A DNA stretch of 64,000 nt from Strigops habroptila (Eukaryota > Chordata > Aves > Psittaciformes > Psittacidae), in the NCBI RefSeq assembly GCF_004027225.2, contig NC_044283.2:12418992-12482991 (forward strand), given 5' to 3'. This document shows, one piece after another, positions 11,691 through 23,500 of this stretch. The notes below the pieces were generated by a model, which ran no database searches, was not told the DNA's origin, and saw nothing but the letters and a program-made list of their open reading frames with translations. The position numbers and the translations under genes were made by a program. Positions within the stretch are counted from its first letter, which is position 1, and each line of letters opens with the position of its first letter.

Positions 11691-14600
11691 CTATTTTGAT
11701 TTTAGAAAAAAATTGTTTGGAAATACACGCTGAACTCTAGTACCTGCGTTTCCAAACCTGTAACTGCACTAAGGAGAGATTTCTAGCCAGTGTGATTGAC
11801 TACAAGAATGCCTGCCTGAAATAGAAAGCATTGAGCAGCATGAGAGAAGGAAAGGCTGTTTTTCTGTCAAGAAGTAGCTAATATTTCAATACTTTGCAAC
11901 TATGCTCATGCGCTCTCTAAGTATCTTTCATGATATTTTGGCTTGTAATTCTAACTGAATGATATTTAGACACTCATTTGAAAACTTACTGGAACTTGTT
12001 AATGGGAGAAAACCAATCTCTCTTTCCAAGGCCAATTTCTTATTTATTTTATCAAGGTGTTTACCTGAAGAAAGTTACCTCTGTTGAGGTAACTACTTGT
12101 TTTATGGTTTCATTAGGATTTTGTGTCAAAATAGATGTGTCTTTTGACTATTTCAGTATCAAAAGCCAAGAGACAAAAAAGCAGGCATAGCTTTAACTGA
12201 ATGAAAATTGCTGTCTTGATGTTAAAAAAAACTCCACATTTCAACAGTTGAAGAGGTCACGTAATAAAGGAATCATTAAATGTCTAGACCCAGCCAGCTT
12301 TTCCAGGTGTGGGGGGAAGACAGGTCATTTCCACTAAGAAAGCAACTTTTTTTTCGCTAAGGCTGATCATAGGCCCAGCTAGTGCTAAATCATGGACGTA
12401 CTGTGATCAGACAACACAAGGAGGAGGCACTAAAGGCCGAGCTAATCAAGCTACACAAAGTGGTGTATCGGAGGAGAATATTAGGTACCAGTTTTGATTA
12501 GATGCCAGGTTTGGGGCACAACTGCAGATCACAAGATGGAGTGCTTGGACTTGATTCCTTAAAGGGGTAAAAGGAATGCAGTATCATTAAATAAGAGAAC
12601 AGTTTATTTCTCGAAATAAATATTTTCTTCCTAAATGCCAATGTCAATATTCGCGGTGGTGAGTAAGAATTGGGAGCCAAGGCCATTGCTTTCTGGCTTG
12701 TTTCAGTCTTTTGATTTTACAGATTTTTATTCCTGGGAGCATACTTTCACAGATGCATGTGCTTCTGTACATTGAGCAGTACTTCATTGCAAAGTTTTTC
12801 AGGTAGGAAATTATATCATTAAGAAACAAGCTGAAAATTCTATGCTTCACTGTTGTGTAGAAAAGAGATTTCCATATCTGGAATTGAAGCATTGCTGTGC
12901 CAAAAAATATTATGGCAATATTTCTTCCACAGTCAGTGAAAAACTATAAGACCCTGTAAAAAGGGATGCAGGGCACCTGTGCAAGGCACTGGCTTCTCTG
13001 TCTTGACTGCCCAGTGCAGCCAGGTGATCCGGGATTCCTGTATGCTGAAATGGGGAACTGCTTAGAGCTTATCAGTGGAAAACACTGTTGAAAATCATCT
13101 AAGGTCAGCAGGTTTGGCTTTGCCAGAAATAGTTCTGGACACCAAGACATTTTTACAAGTAAGTAGGGGCCATGTGAGGCCCCCACTTCACATCCTTATG
13201 ACTGAATTTTCTTCTCACTCCTCAGAAACAGTGTGACTGCATCCAGGTTTCCTGCTGGGGATGGTTCTTGGCATATGCTGTCTCCAGATGATGCTAAGCA
13301 GTTGTTATTGGCCAACTGCAGTAACAGTGAAGTACTATGTAGTCCTGTGTTCATGTCCATACCCTGGTCTTGGTTAATATGCCACTGTAAACATAACTTC
13401 AGAGTTCAAAATGCTGTTTTGTGTCTTCAGAGCAGGCAGGTACCAGTGGAGGATGTAGCTGTGACAGCCTCTTCTTGGAAGACAGAAATGTTTTTTCTAG
13501 GATCTTTTAAGTCTTGAGTAAGCTGAACCCACTGATTCAGATTTTCCAAAGGAATGAGCGAATAGTAGAATGCCCTAGAATACAGGCAGCTCCTCATCCC
13601 TCTTGTTGCAACTAGATTATTGTTCAGAAAGGAAAGACAGAACCAAGAAGAATATAAAAACGGACCCAAACTCTGTATATCTCATTGCTGAAGATACTAT
13701 TTTGAAATTAAAAGTTTAAAAGTCTTGGAATTCAAACTGTATTTCCATTTATATGTATGCAGTTTACCCAGCTATGTAATGAAAAATGTAAATACCGTAT
13801 CTATCTCATGAGTGAGTTACTGAGAGTTGAGAGGAGAGAGGATATAGACCTCATCCTAAGCTATTCTCTACACTGCTGGTTAGAGCAGTCTTCTGGCAAA
13901 GCTTGCTCCACAGGCAGAATAAGCGTGCTAATGTCATCTGGGAGTACTAAATGGATTTTAAGCTAAATTCAGTGCTATTCATGGATGCTAGGTGTGGGAA
14001 TAGGCTCTCTGGAGATAAGTTTAGACACATCTTTCTCAATTACAGCTTTAAGAGTTCAGTTTGGGATAGTTTTAAGTATGTGCGGGGGTCTTTGCAGAAA
14101 AATTTGCCGTCTATGTGGAAACTCTGGTAAATTTTAAGCTCTTCCATGGATAATAGGTGACCTGAATACTTTCTCAAAATTTAGGCACCGTGCAGACTGG
14201 AGCTATTACAAAGCTCGTAGGAAGACCAATGAGCAGAGATAGGCTCTTGTAACTGAAATGTGTTGTTTGCTCTCTCATCTTCAAGATATGCACGTTTGGA
14301 AAACTAAAGCAGGCAGCTTCCCTCTTACAGTCACCCAGCTTTTGAATGAGGGGGTAAATTCCTGTAGTTTGAATTCAGCTCCGTACGATATTTGATACAT
14401 TTTCTGTGTGTCTGTGCAGTATTTCTTCTGTGAATGAGGTTAACCGTATATATGATGCTAGCCTTCATGTTCCTTAGATTTCATGTTTCATAGATTTACC
14501 ACCGTCTGGTAATGTGTTGTGCAGTGAAAGTGAGGTATTCAGCTGCAGTTTCTTTTCAGCAAACTCATTAACTGACTTTTCTAGACAGTCAGTGCTTGTC

Positions 14601-15565
14601 ATTATTTGTGACAAGGGAGTTTCGAAAGCTGTTACACAAGCTGGTGGTAGAAAGAAGTACTTCCAATGTACATTAAAGGTACTGCCCCATTTGTTTTACG
14701 AAGAAAACCTCAGCTGAAAGGTAATAACTGCCTGGTTTCACTGCTGATTGTGGTCTCATCCAAGGTCAATGATAATTGCTTACATTTTTCTGTGATTGGT
14801 CTCAAATTCTAAGTGTGTGATTGATTGCATCAACTATTCTGCTTTCTATAGTTCCATGAGATGATAACAAGCTTCCATGGTTTATTAATTTGTTTATATT
14901 TTTACCTACAGATGCAGAGGACATTTAAACTACATACCTTTTCCTGTCTCACCATCCCGTTCCAGGGGCTCGCCTGAGGCATGTCTCATCTGGAGCAGCC
15001 AGGTTTTGAGTTTGTGCAGTGCATGTTCAATCAGCATACTTCTTTGCTTGTGCTGTTGATTTTGGGGGCATTTTCTTTTAATTCTGTAATGATTAGGTGC
15101 TCCAGTGCACTTGTCTTATTTTTCATGGTGGTAGGTTTTGTAATGTCAGCTGATATTATATTCCTTTGGCACACCTATCATTTGCATGTACATAAGGCAC
15201 TGAAGGTGCTTATTATTTTCAGCTAACAAGTAATCTCGTTCCCACTTAATTTAAAATACATTGTTCTCTGTATCCTAATTTTGGCTTTTACAGTTACTTG
15301 CCTCATTGCATTTGTATTACACTGCACCGTGTTTTAATACATCATATTTAAAACCCGCAAGATAAAACATCACAATAAATAGATACATAGATATAATTGC
15401 AGTGGAAACATTATGGCAGCTAGGGAGGTTGACATGATTTATCGCCTGTCAAGAGTACATTGTCATAGGCATAGTGGACAGTACAGTAGTGCTCCACTGA
15501 GTAGAAGCTCAGTCTTTCCACTGGTCTCAGCAGGCTCTCAGCCTTCCCAGGGCTGACTAGAGGTT
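11691..15565. other. Non-coding, nothing recognised
   Basis: No exon or repeat family was recognised over about 3.9 kb. A T-rich open frame at 14981-15226 would encode 81 residues with two hydrophobic stretches, but it has no other mark of a gene. Confidence 0.45.
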
Positions 15566-16494
15566 GTGCCAATACATTTCTGCACTCACACAGAACAGCA
15601 GCAGAACTCTCTACAGAATCTTGTGATAGTATTATTGCAGCAGAAACCCATTTCCAGAAGGACTGAGGAGGTTTATCAGAGGTCCATGCATCTGCATTCT
15701 CCACTTCCTTTAACCCTGGAGCTGCTGCTGGGCAAATATGCCAGTCTCTCCTTGCCAAGCGATGGCAAACCACTCCTTCATGTGGAAGCAGCAACTTCTG
15801 CTGAGATTCATGCACCTCCTGAATTAGTCATTTTCTTTCATCTCCACTCCAAGGTTGTACAAGATGGTAGTGGTGGTACAAGAGGAATTGTCTTGTGGGC
15901 TGTGTTTGGCTTGCGCAACACCCACAGCAGTGTATCACATTTGCAGACAATATCAGTTACTGTTTGCAGTGCCTAAATGTCTCAGTAAGAGATTAACTAA
16001 TGCCAATGAAAAAAAAAACCCTTTGTGATTTAAGTTGTCTCTTTGGGAAAGTTTTACCACATACATCTATGAATGCTCCTGTCATCTTGTATAAGGGTTG
16101 TTTCTTTCGCTTTCAATTCCTTTCCCATATGACATCAGATAATCAAAGGAAGGCATTTGTACACTCCAATATAAGGGAGTGCCCAAGAAGTCACAGCAAA
16201 TATTTCTATTTCTATTGTATTGGAAAATCTGCTTCTGAAGACAAAACATCAGTTAAACAATCAGGGGTACATTTAGTTTTCCAGAAGGGAACATATGCTG
16301 TAAGCCCCAGTGCCTGGAAAGGTTTTGGGGAAGGACCATATGAGCTCTGCCACACTTTGACAGGGTATACCTTATATATATACATATTTGTATATAAGAT
16401 TCTAATAGTTTCCCACCTCCAGCATGCTGACAGTTCAATCGTGAACTTCCAGAAAGCACAGGATAACAATGATGCAGCTGATTTTTCGGGTTAG
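15566..16494 (+). other. Two consecutive unassigned open frames (136 and 164 codons)
   Basis: Two plus-strand frames, 15566-15976 and 16000-16494, follow each other with a 23-bp gap and a frame change. The 164-codon frame is longer than expected for most random frames at this base composition, but not by enough to prove coding. The products have no recognisable domain: the second is rich in K, F, Y and S and includes a run of repeated Y and I from a TATA-type microsatellite near 16375. An antisense frame of 131 codons (15815-15420) overlaps the first. A decayed retroelement or chance are both possible. Confidence 0.2.
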
Positions 16495-16853
16495 CAAAAT
16501 GTCAGAGAAGATGCTATACAGAGATGAATCTGTATTTACTTGGTTAACATCCACAAATCCCTTATTCCCCTGAGAAAAACAAAATACTGGTGTTGCAAAG
16601 TTTGTTCCACAGGTTCATAAAAGTAAAAGCAGAAATCCATAAATATACATGTATATGCTAATATATATTTATGTCCATAAATTATACTGTTTGTTTCAGA
16701 TAGGAGTGCTGAATGGTATGTCTCTGCATTTCTCAGTATAAGCATACAACATTTCCATGCGTGTTTCAAGAGATTGACTGAATTCTTGAAGGTGAACGAT
16801 AAGGGAGCGTGGGTTGTGGAGCACTGAGATAATACCAAGAGTCACCTGCAGGG

Positions 16854-16861
16854 TATATAAA
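16854..16861 (+). promoter_or_regulatory. Strong TATA box (GGTATATAAAGG context)
   Basis: TATATAAA sits in a GC-flanked context (CAGGGTATATAAAGGGTGG), close to the ideal core-promoter TATA. No coding frame starts downstream; instead a nested TCTCAG repeat begins about 55 bp later. It may be the promoter of an LTR that I could not place in a family, or of a non-coding RNA. Confidence 0.35.
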
Positions 16862-16914
16862 GGGTGGAGCTACCAAACTTACTACAGCAGACCTCACAAA
16901 AGTTGAATGTTTAA

Positions 16915-17001
16915 GTTGTCTCAGTTGTCTCAGAAAAATACAGTATCTCAGTGTCTCAGTGTCTCAGTTGTCTCAGAAAAATACATTTTTCAGTGTCTCA
17001 T
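16915..17001. repeat. Nested GT(G/T)TCTCA repeat with higher-order duplication
   Basis: An 8-9 bp unit (GTTGTCTCA / GTGTCTCA) occurs about eight times. At a larger scale a block TCTCAGTTGTCTCAGAAAAA plus TACA appears twice, about 44 bp apart (near 16919 and 16963). Short-unit slippage was therefore followed by duplication of a larger block. Confidence 0.8.
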
Positions 17002-18069
17002 GGTCTCCTAGATCTCTTTCGGTGGATTGCCTGGAGACTGTGTCCCAATCACAAGGAAATACTGGTTTATCATGATAAATATTCTTTCAGGAATGCATGT
17101 TGTTAAGCTGCTCTTTTAAACACTGAACTGCAGGCTAAGCCTTAAATATGTGCGGAGATCCTGATTTCACTGGGATTTAATCACAGGTTAAAGTGGTTTC
17201 CTAAGTTAAAGGCCAGAAAGATATACAACTTACAACTAATGGAACAGGAAGAACACAACCTGTTAAGATCCTAGACTGCTCTCATCATCCATATTACATG
17301 TTTACAATATAATTTTTATACAAATCGAGCAAAATTAGAGCTTTTTAGAAAGTGTTCATAATTTGCACAGTGTTTTCAGGTGACTGCATGGGACAGCATG
17401 AAGGGATACAGGCAGAAAATTGTTGAGAGAAGGGAGTACATCAGAGCCTCTGAACTTCCTTGAACTGAGAAGTCATTGAATTTGGAGAATTAATTCAAAC
17501 CCATCTCTAGCAAACATGATTTGGAATGGCCAGAAGATGCTGGGATGATATCCAAAGACAATTAATAAAACCAAAGCTATTCATGTATTTCATGACATGC
17601 ATCCTGGCAAACAGCTCAGTAAACTTCATATTGGTAAAGCCAGTGGGGCCTGAGTCAGTGGTATGCAGGACTGTACCTTTAAATATTGGAAAAATTTATC
17701 AGGAATTGCAGAATGAACTATTTCCATACCTAGGAAGTTTTATCTTACAGAAAATAATGTAGTAGTATAATTCCAAGATTCAGTGCCATATATAAAGAGA
17801 ATGTCTTATGTATACCAAGAATACAGGAAGTACAAAAAAAGTAAAGGAGTAGTCCCTTGTGAAATAGATCGAATAATTTGTCACATGGTATTATTGAAAG
17901 CTATGCTTTAGATCATTTTTGTTCTATATCCACAAAAATATCATAGATAAACATTTCAAATTAAAACATGTATTTAATATGCATAAATTTAGCTAGCATA
18001 TACAAAACGGGGGCAACTGTAAACCAGAAATAGACCATTTCGATTAAGCAATAGTAGCTGTTCTCCAAA
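17002..18069. other. Non-coding, nothing recognised
   Basis: AT-rich sequence with no supported exon or repeat. Confidence 0.45.
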
Positions 18070-18771
18070 ACCTACTGTACAAAGAGTACTTTTTAATATC
18101 TTCATCAGCGACATAGATGGTGGGATCAAATGCACACTTAGCAAGTTTGCGGACTACACTAAGCTGAGTTGTAGAGTTGAGGGACCTGGACAAGCTCGAG
18201 CAGTGGGCCCATGTGAACCTCATGAGGTTCAACTAGGCCAAGTGCAGGTTCTACTTGGATTGAGGCAACCCCCAGTACCAATACAGGTTGGGGGATGAAG
18301 GGATTGAGAGCAGCCCTGTGGAGAAGGACTTGGGGGTAATGATGGATGGAAAGCTGGAGATGAGCCAGCAAAGTGCACTCACAGCCCAGAAAGCCAACCA
18401 TATACTGGGCTGCATCCAAAGAAGCGTGACGAGCAGCAGGTTGAGGGAGGTGATTCTGCAGCTCTGTTCTGCTCTGGTGAGACCCCACTTGCAATACTGT
18501 GCCCAGCTCTGGAGCCCTTAGTAGAAGAAAGACATGGACCTGTTGGTTTAAACTAAAGGAGAGTACATTCAGACTAGCTACGAGGAAGAAATTTTTTATG
18601 AAACACTGACACAGTTTGCCCAGAGAGATGGTAGATGTCCCATCCCTGGAAACATTCAAGGTCAGCTTGGACAGGGCTCTGAACAACCTCGTCTAGGCCC
18701 TGCTCATTGCAGGGGGTTGGACTAGCTGACCTTTAAAGGTCCCTTCCAACCCAAAACATTCTATGATATCA
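18070..18771 (+). mobile_element. CR1 LINE, 5'-truncated, with reverse transcriptase C-terminal remnant
   Basis: Plus-strand translation in pieces recalls CR1 ORF2. It starts with the segment ending in LSKFADDTKL-like residues (18085-18165). A continuous frame at 18288-18521 then contains KDLGVMMDGKLEMSQQ, ILGCIQRSV and LVRPHLQYCAQLWSP, the end of the reverse transcriptase region. After 18521 there is an internal deletion. The 3' end carries the typical GACCTTTAAAGGTCCCTTCCAACCC block and the ATTCTATGAT tail near 18758-18771. Stops and frame breaks show it is inactive. The longer antisense frame (18686-18159) is a by-product. Confidence 0.92.
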
Positions 18772-19534
18772 TTTCTGATCCTGAAAATATTTTGACATGT
18801 GAATAGTTTTATTTCCATATTCAATACTTTACATAAAAGATGTGCCACATGCCAAGTAATTATACAAATAAAAACTTTATTTTTACTTTTTTTTTTTTTA
18901 GTTTAATTGTAGTAAGCTTACTAGTGAGATACAGCAAGGAGCAATGGGCTCCAAATCCTGGCTCGGTTTGTTAGATCCCATGTCTGTGTATTATTTTCTC
19001 TTTTCCAAACTTTCAGTGTATCCTTCCCAGCAGCCACCCAGTGCATGATGCATTCAGTTCACTACTTTATGTGCTATATCTGGTTATAGAGCCAGAAACA
19101 AGGTTACTCGGTGATTCAGCCTAATGGAATTACTGGTAGCAATTGGTAATAGAATTACTTGTAGCAATTTCTCTATAAATACATAATAAGGGGATCTTCA
19201 AAGAGAGGTAGTATTGCTAAGCAGATCGATGGTGTCCATTTGGATACTTGAGGTAATAAATAGGAACAAAATGTGTTTCATTGAAGTATTCTGTATGAAA
19301 ATTTGCATTTTCTCCAACATGAAACTGAAAAATCACATTCAATACTTCAAAGCTTTGAACTTCATTTGAAATCTGAACTCAGATTTAGATCCAAAATTAG
19401 TAAATTATCTAATAAGCAATCAAAGCTGAAATTTCTGCCTTTAATAGTGGCTATTGCACAAGGAAAGAAGGTATAGAAGCTAATAACAATTCCACCCAAC
19501 TAGTATAGGACACTTGTTTGTCATCGTTATTTCT
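18772..19534. other. Non-coding, nothing recognised
   Basis: AT-rich flank of the CR1 copy with a run of T at about 18888-18900. A short repeated segment around 19125-19170 (GAATTACT-GTAGCAATT twice) is the only structure seen. Confidence 0.45.
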
Positions 19535-19690
19535 CAAAGAGCTTTGCAAATTGACTTTCTCTCGTTTTTTAAAGGCAGAAACTGAGAGAGAAGGTGATTT
19601 ACCAAAGGTTTCAGAGCAGGTCAGATGCAGGATCCCAGGCAGAAGCCCAGTCTCTGCTGCCTGTGCACCAGCACCATGGTGCTCATCAGT
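19535..19690 (-). mobile_element. MIR-like SINE, reverse orientation
   Basis: The plus strand reads GGCAGAAACTGAGAGAGAAGG, then TGATTTACCAAAGGTTTCAG, AGCAGGTCAGATGCAGGATCCCAGGCAGAAGCCCAGTCTC. This follows, in order, the reverse complement of the MIR core and 3' part (GAAACTGAGGCACAGAGAGG, then the TTGCCCAAGGTCACACAG and GGATTCGAACCC blocks). Such amniote SINE copies survive at low density in birds. The copy is old and diverged and the boundaries are approximate. Confidence 0.55.
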
Positions 19691-22382
19691 GATCACTGGA
19701 AGACAAAAATCTCCTTCAGAGAGTATTAACCAGCTTCCACCATAACACAGTGCATTTCTTATTCGTATATATGCATTACTTTCTCTGACTGGAAGAACAA
19801 GGAAAAAACCCTTTCAATTTTCAAGATCAGAAACTGGAACATTATAGTAAAATTAATGCTGGCAGAAACATTTAACCCCCTGTGACCTTTTAGTGTTTTC
19901 TTAAATGAGCAGCTTCTCTCCCTCCAGCTGTAGTGATTCCTTCTTCGTTCCTATTCAAAGAATCAGTTCAGACTGATTCAAGTACTTTTACAGGCAGCCA
20001 CCAAATGAATACATTGCATTTCACTGAGTTGCAAATGCTGGTTAGGTCACAAGATGCTCAGACATAAAAGGCTCTATCCTAAACACTGGGCATTTTCACT
20101 TCTCTCTTTTCCTCTTCCTTCTTGCATGCAAGAGGGTTGAGATTAATTGATTCACATTTAATTGTGAAATTGAGAGCCTTGTCTCTTCATACATCATATA
20201 CCAGTTTAACTATGTTATCTGAGCTGTGTGAAATTTTACAACCCATTTAACTGAACTATTTAAAATTGTGCATGCTTCTACTGGCACAAAGGTGTTTTAC
20301 AGTGCTGCTGGTTTTCCTTCTGCTAAGGAAAAAGAAGCTATTCTGGTACAGCTGCTCCTAACCTGGAGATGTACAGCTTTAACTGTACTCATATAGTTAG
20401 GTCAGCACAACTTTCTATTGTAAACAAGGCCCTATATTGCATGGCTGAGGCTGGATTACTCAGGTTTTCAAAAGGTCTGCCTACAGAATAGGCACAACCA
20501 GTGTAACTAGTTGTGTTTTAATAAATACTAATAATACGTGTCTAATTACGACAGTTCATCCTGGCATTTCCTGCGTGCCTCTTCTGGAATGACTAAGCGC
20601 TTCTCGTCTCACCACCGAGCCAATTACTGACTACAGGCTGTTATTAGGGGCAGGCCTCTATAATTTTCACAATTACAATATATGTCATTTCATAGTTGTG
20701 GGCTGCTGACAAGTGAGCACTGTCCATCTAGAAGCAAAATACTGCCTGCAATCGCTTCCAAGGGCTGGGAGAGGCAAATGTTTACTCACAGGCACAGCTT
20801 TTCTGACCGTGAATAGTCCCACTGATTTCAAAGGGATTAAGCCTGGTACTAAGTATTTGCAGAATCAATGCCTTAATCAGCTCGCTTAAATGTTTAATCT
20901 TGCTCTCTCCAAACGTGTTTGCAGGATGCTAAAGTAGTCTCATGATTGTACACATGTGGGTTTGCTCCTCTTTTGGAATTGCATTTCAACTTTAAAAAGC
21001 TAAGGCAAGCAAAACCCACTGTTACATTTACTCCAAGGTGTGTTTTATGATGGATGTAGTGGTCAGAATGTCACACAGATAAATACTGCAGTAGAAATGT
21101 GCAAATAATCAAATGACAAAGTTCCAAAATCTTGTTAAAAAGTGGGATTTTGAAACCATGTGTTAGATTTATTGCGAGAATGAACAGACATCATACACTG
21201 ATGTCAAAAGCTAAGGTAAAATGGAAAAAATTGAGTAGAAAATGGAGCTTTTATAGAAAGAAAATTGACATTAATATCTTTTTTGCTTTCTTTCCCTCTC
21301 CTTCTCTTAACACACAGCCAGCCCTCATACAGCCACTCACTGATTTTGCCCTGTGGTCTTGCTGTCATCTTTTCCATTCTACACCCCTTTCATACTTCTG
21401 TGCACCACTAGATCCAAGAAATCAGTTTTGCCTGGTACTACCAAAATTGTGGGAGTTTTGAGTGCTGTTCTCTGCCAAAAATCAATTCCAGAACTTTGGC
21501 TTTTCTTGTTTCCCTCAAATACTTAAGCTTTTATAGATCACTAAGGAGTTTAGCCATTGAGATGCTAAAGACTTTCTCTCTTATAAGAGGAAACACCCTT
21601 GAAGGTGTCTTGAGCCCTTTCCAAGGAGCTCGGGGAAGATAAATAGCATGTCTGTCCTTCCACAATGATCTGTTGCAAATTTTGTACCTACTTCTTATCT
21701 TTGCTTGTCCACAAAGCCTGCTGTCAGGGTGCACTTGCAAATTCAGGCTGGCACCCCATAGCTCTGTAGATGAGAAGTTCTGTAGATGTAGGTGATAGCT
21801 ACAACCATGCCTGAGCTCCACCTCTTTACAAGCATGGGTGATGCCCCTGCACTCCAAAAAGGTCTTGAGACTTACACACTGAAGATGTACTTGGTGTACA
21901 GCACCGAAATTATGAACACAGTTGTACATTATGGCAGTGCGATTAAAAACAGAGTCACTTCGTAGGGACCAGTTATCTAGAAAATGGTGCAAAGAAGGTA
22001 AACTCATCCTACAGCAGTTGTATATTGCATGAACTTAATTATGTCTTTGTTCTACAAACTGTTATAATTAAAATCTAATCCACAGTACAATCAATACATG
22101 TTGCCATTGCTTTCACTAATGTATGCAGATAAATAAGGGTACAGGGAAAAGCTGTAAGTATATGTGATGAGGTTAATGAAGCCTTTGGTAATACTACCCT
22201 TGGTATTTTCATAGTTGAGGTAAATTTAGGTACTGATAAACATCATTTAATGTTAATAGAATTAATAACTAAAAAGTGGGAAAGGCTTACTAGCAGCAGT
22301 TCAGTAGAAAAGTATGTGAACATTGTAGAATAAAAAGGAGAACATAGGCATCAACAATGTCATACTGCTGCACAGAAGTAAA
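19691..22382. other. Non-coding, with one possible ancient repeat and one unassigned antisense frame
   Basis: The segment CCCACTGATTTCAAAGGGAT to about 20875 resembles the common amniote motif in which a 'ttgacttcaatggga' phrase precedes a 'gcaggatcaggcc' phrase, so it may be a worn ancient SINE/CR1-L3-type end (low confidence). A minus-strand frame of 158 codons at 22007-21531 resembles no known protein. The stretch 20560-20720 is rich in TAATTA-like motifs and could be regulatory, but this is untested. Confidence 0.35.
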
Positions 22383-22436
22383 CATCCTATGGGAATGTTC
22401 CATCCTAAGAGAATGTTCCATCCTATAAGAATGTTC
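22383..22436. repeat. 18-bp tandem triplication
   Basis: Exactly three 18-bp units, each beginning CATCCTA and ending GAATGTTC (22383-22400, 22401-22418, 22419-22436), differ only at two or three central positions. Each unit contains a GAAnnTTC arrangement. The array ends where the CR1 copy begins. Confidence 0.9.
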
Positions 22437-22910
22437 CTCTGGACTGTTGGAACAAGTCCAGAGGAGGGCCATGAGGATGATCAGGGGGCTGGAGCACCTC
22501 CTGTATGAAGACAGGCTGAGAAAGTTGGGGCTCTTCAGCCTGGAGAAGAGAAGCTGCGTGGAGACCTCATAGCAGCCTTCCAGTATCTGAAGGGGGCCTA
22601 CAGGGATGCTGGGGAGGGACTCTTCATCAGGGACTGTAGTAATAGGACAAGGGGCAATGGGTTTAAACTTAAACAGGGGAGATTTAGGTTCGATATAAGG
22701 AAGAAGTTCTTTACTGTGAGGGTGGTGAGGCACTGGAACAGGCTGTCCAGAGGAGCTGTGAATGATCCATTCCTGGCAGTGTTCAAGGCCAGGGGGGACA
22801 GGGCCTTGAGCAACCTGGTCTAATGGAAGGTGTCCCTGCCCATGGCAGGGGGATTGGAACTAGATCATCTTAACATCCTTTTTAACCCTAACCATTCTAT
22901 GATTCTGTGA
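22437..22910 (+). mobile_element. CR1 LINE 3' portion
   Basis: A 5'-truncated CR1 in plus orientation. It contains the segments for [10 protein letters not shown]-type residues, then GCAATGGGTTTAAACTTAAA, AAGGAAGAAGTTCTTTACTG, GAGGGTGGTGAGGCACTGGA, and the terminal CCATGGCAGGGGGATTGGAACTAGATCATCTTAA block. It ends in ATTCTATGATTCTGTGA. It is about 475 bp with a nearly intact 3' end. Antisense frames at 22733-22290 and 22813-22598 are by-products. Confidence 0.95.
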
Positions 22911-23379
22911 GGATGTCCTGGGAGGAGTGTTGTATGTAAATAAATCCAAGCAATTCTTCCACACTGCTTAACCTTCTAAATGTCTGAACTTAGAAATTAC
23001 TCATGTTCTTTTCTGCAGATCAATGAGAGCAAGAGTTTAAGGAAAAGCAATAAGACTGATTGATTGCCTTCCCTCACAGTTCAGGACCGGAACCACTGAC
23101 TGAGATGCTGCAGAGAAACTCACTGTGCACATTTTTGGATCTACATCATGTGCATAAATGTTACATGTTAATAAAGTAAGCAGGAAGTAGTATATTATTG
23201 ACCTGTGTGGAAGCATTTATACTTGGTGAAAAATATAATGATCTCCTGGATAACAAAACAGCAGATGACTTGCATAAACAAGCTGAAAACTTAAGGGTCT
23301 GCATAACAAGAGCAACTTGAAAAGAGATTATTTGGGGCAATATTGAAATAGTAAGGCATCTCTGTCCTGCTCAAGATTG
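22911..23379. other. Non-coding, nothing recognised
   Basis: No supported feature. Confidence 0.45.
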
Positions 23380-23500
23380 TCAGAAGAAGCGGCATACAAT
23401 AGAAGATTAGACTAGGAGCCAACAGACTGAGTTCGAGTCCTTCTGTTCTCGATCTGCTCAGCAGTTGTGAGGAGGTCAGTGTATCTCTGTTTCCCTTCCC
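23380..23500 (+). mobile_element. Possible MIR-like SINE, forward orientation
   Basis: AGTTCGAGTCC at about 23431-23441 has the form of a pol III B box. It is preceded by GGAGCCAACAGACTG and followed after a gap by GTCAGTGTATCTCTGTTTCCC. The same order of blocks occurs in MIR (GTTCGAATCC, then TAACCTCTCTGAGCCTCAGTTTCC). The copy is degraded, and no tRNA cloverleaf can be drawn around the B box. Confidence 0.4.

Noticed and set aside
14981-15226. 81-codon hydrophobic frame as a small membrane protein
   Set aside because: T-rich DNA gives hydrophobic residues in any frame; no homology or conservation evidence.
18159-18686. 175-codon minus-strand frame
   Set aside because: It is the antisense of a plus-orientation CR1 copy.
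22290-22813. Minus-strand frames of 147 and 71 codons
   Set aside because: Antisense of the CR1 copy and the 18-bp array.
23425-23445. tRNA gene suggested by a GTTCGAGTCC B box
   Set aside because: No A box at the right distance and no cloverleaf; better explained as a MIR-like SINE.
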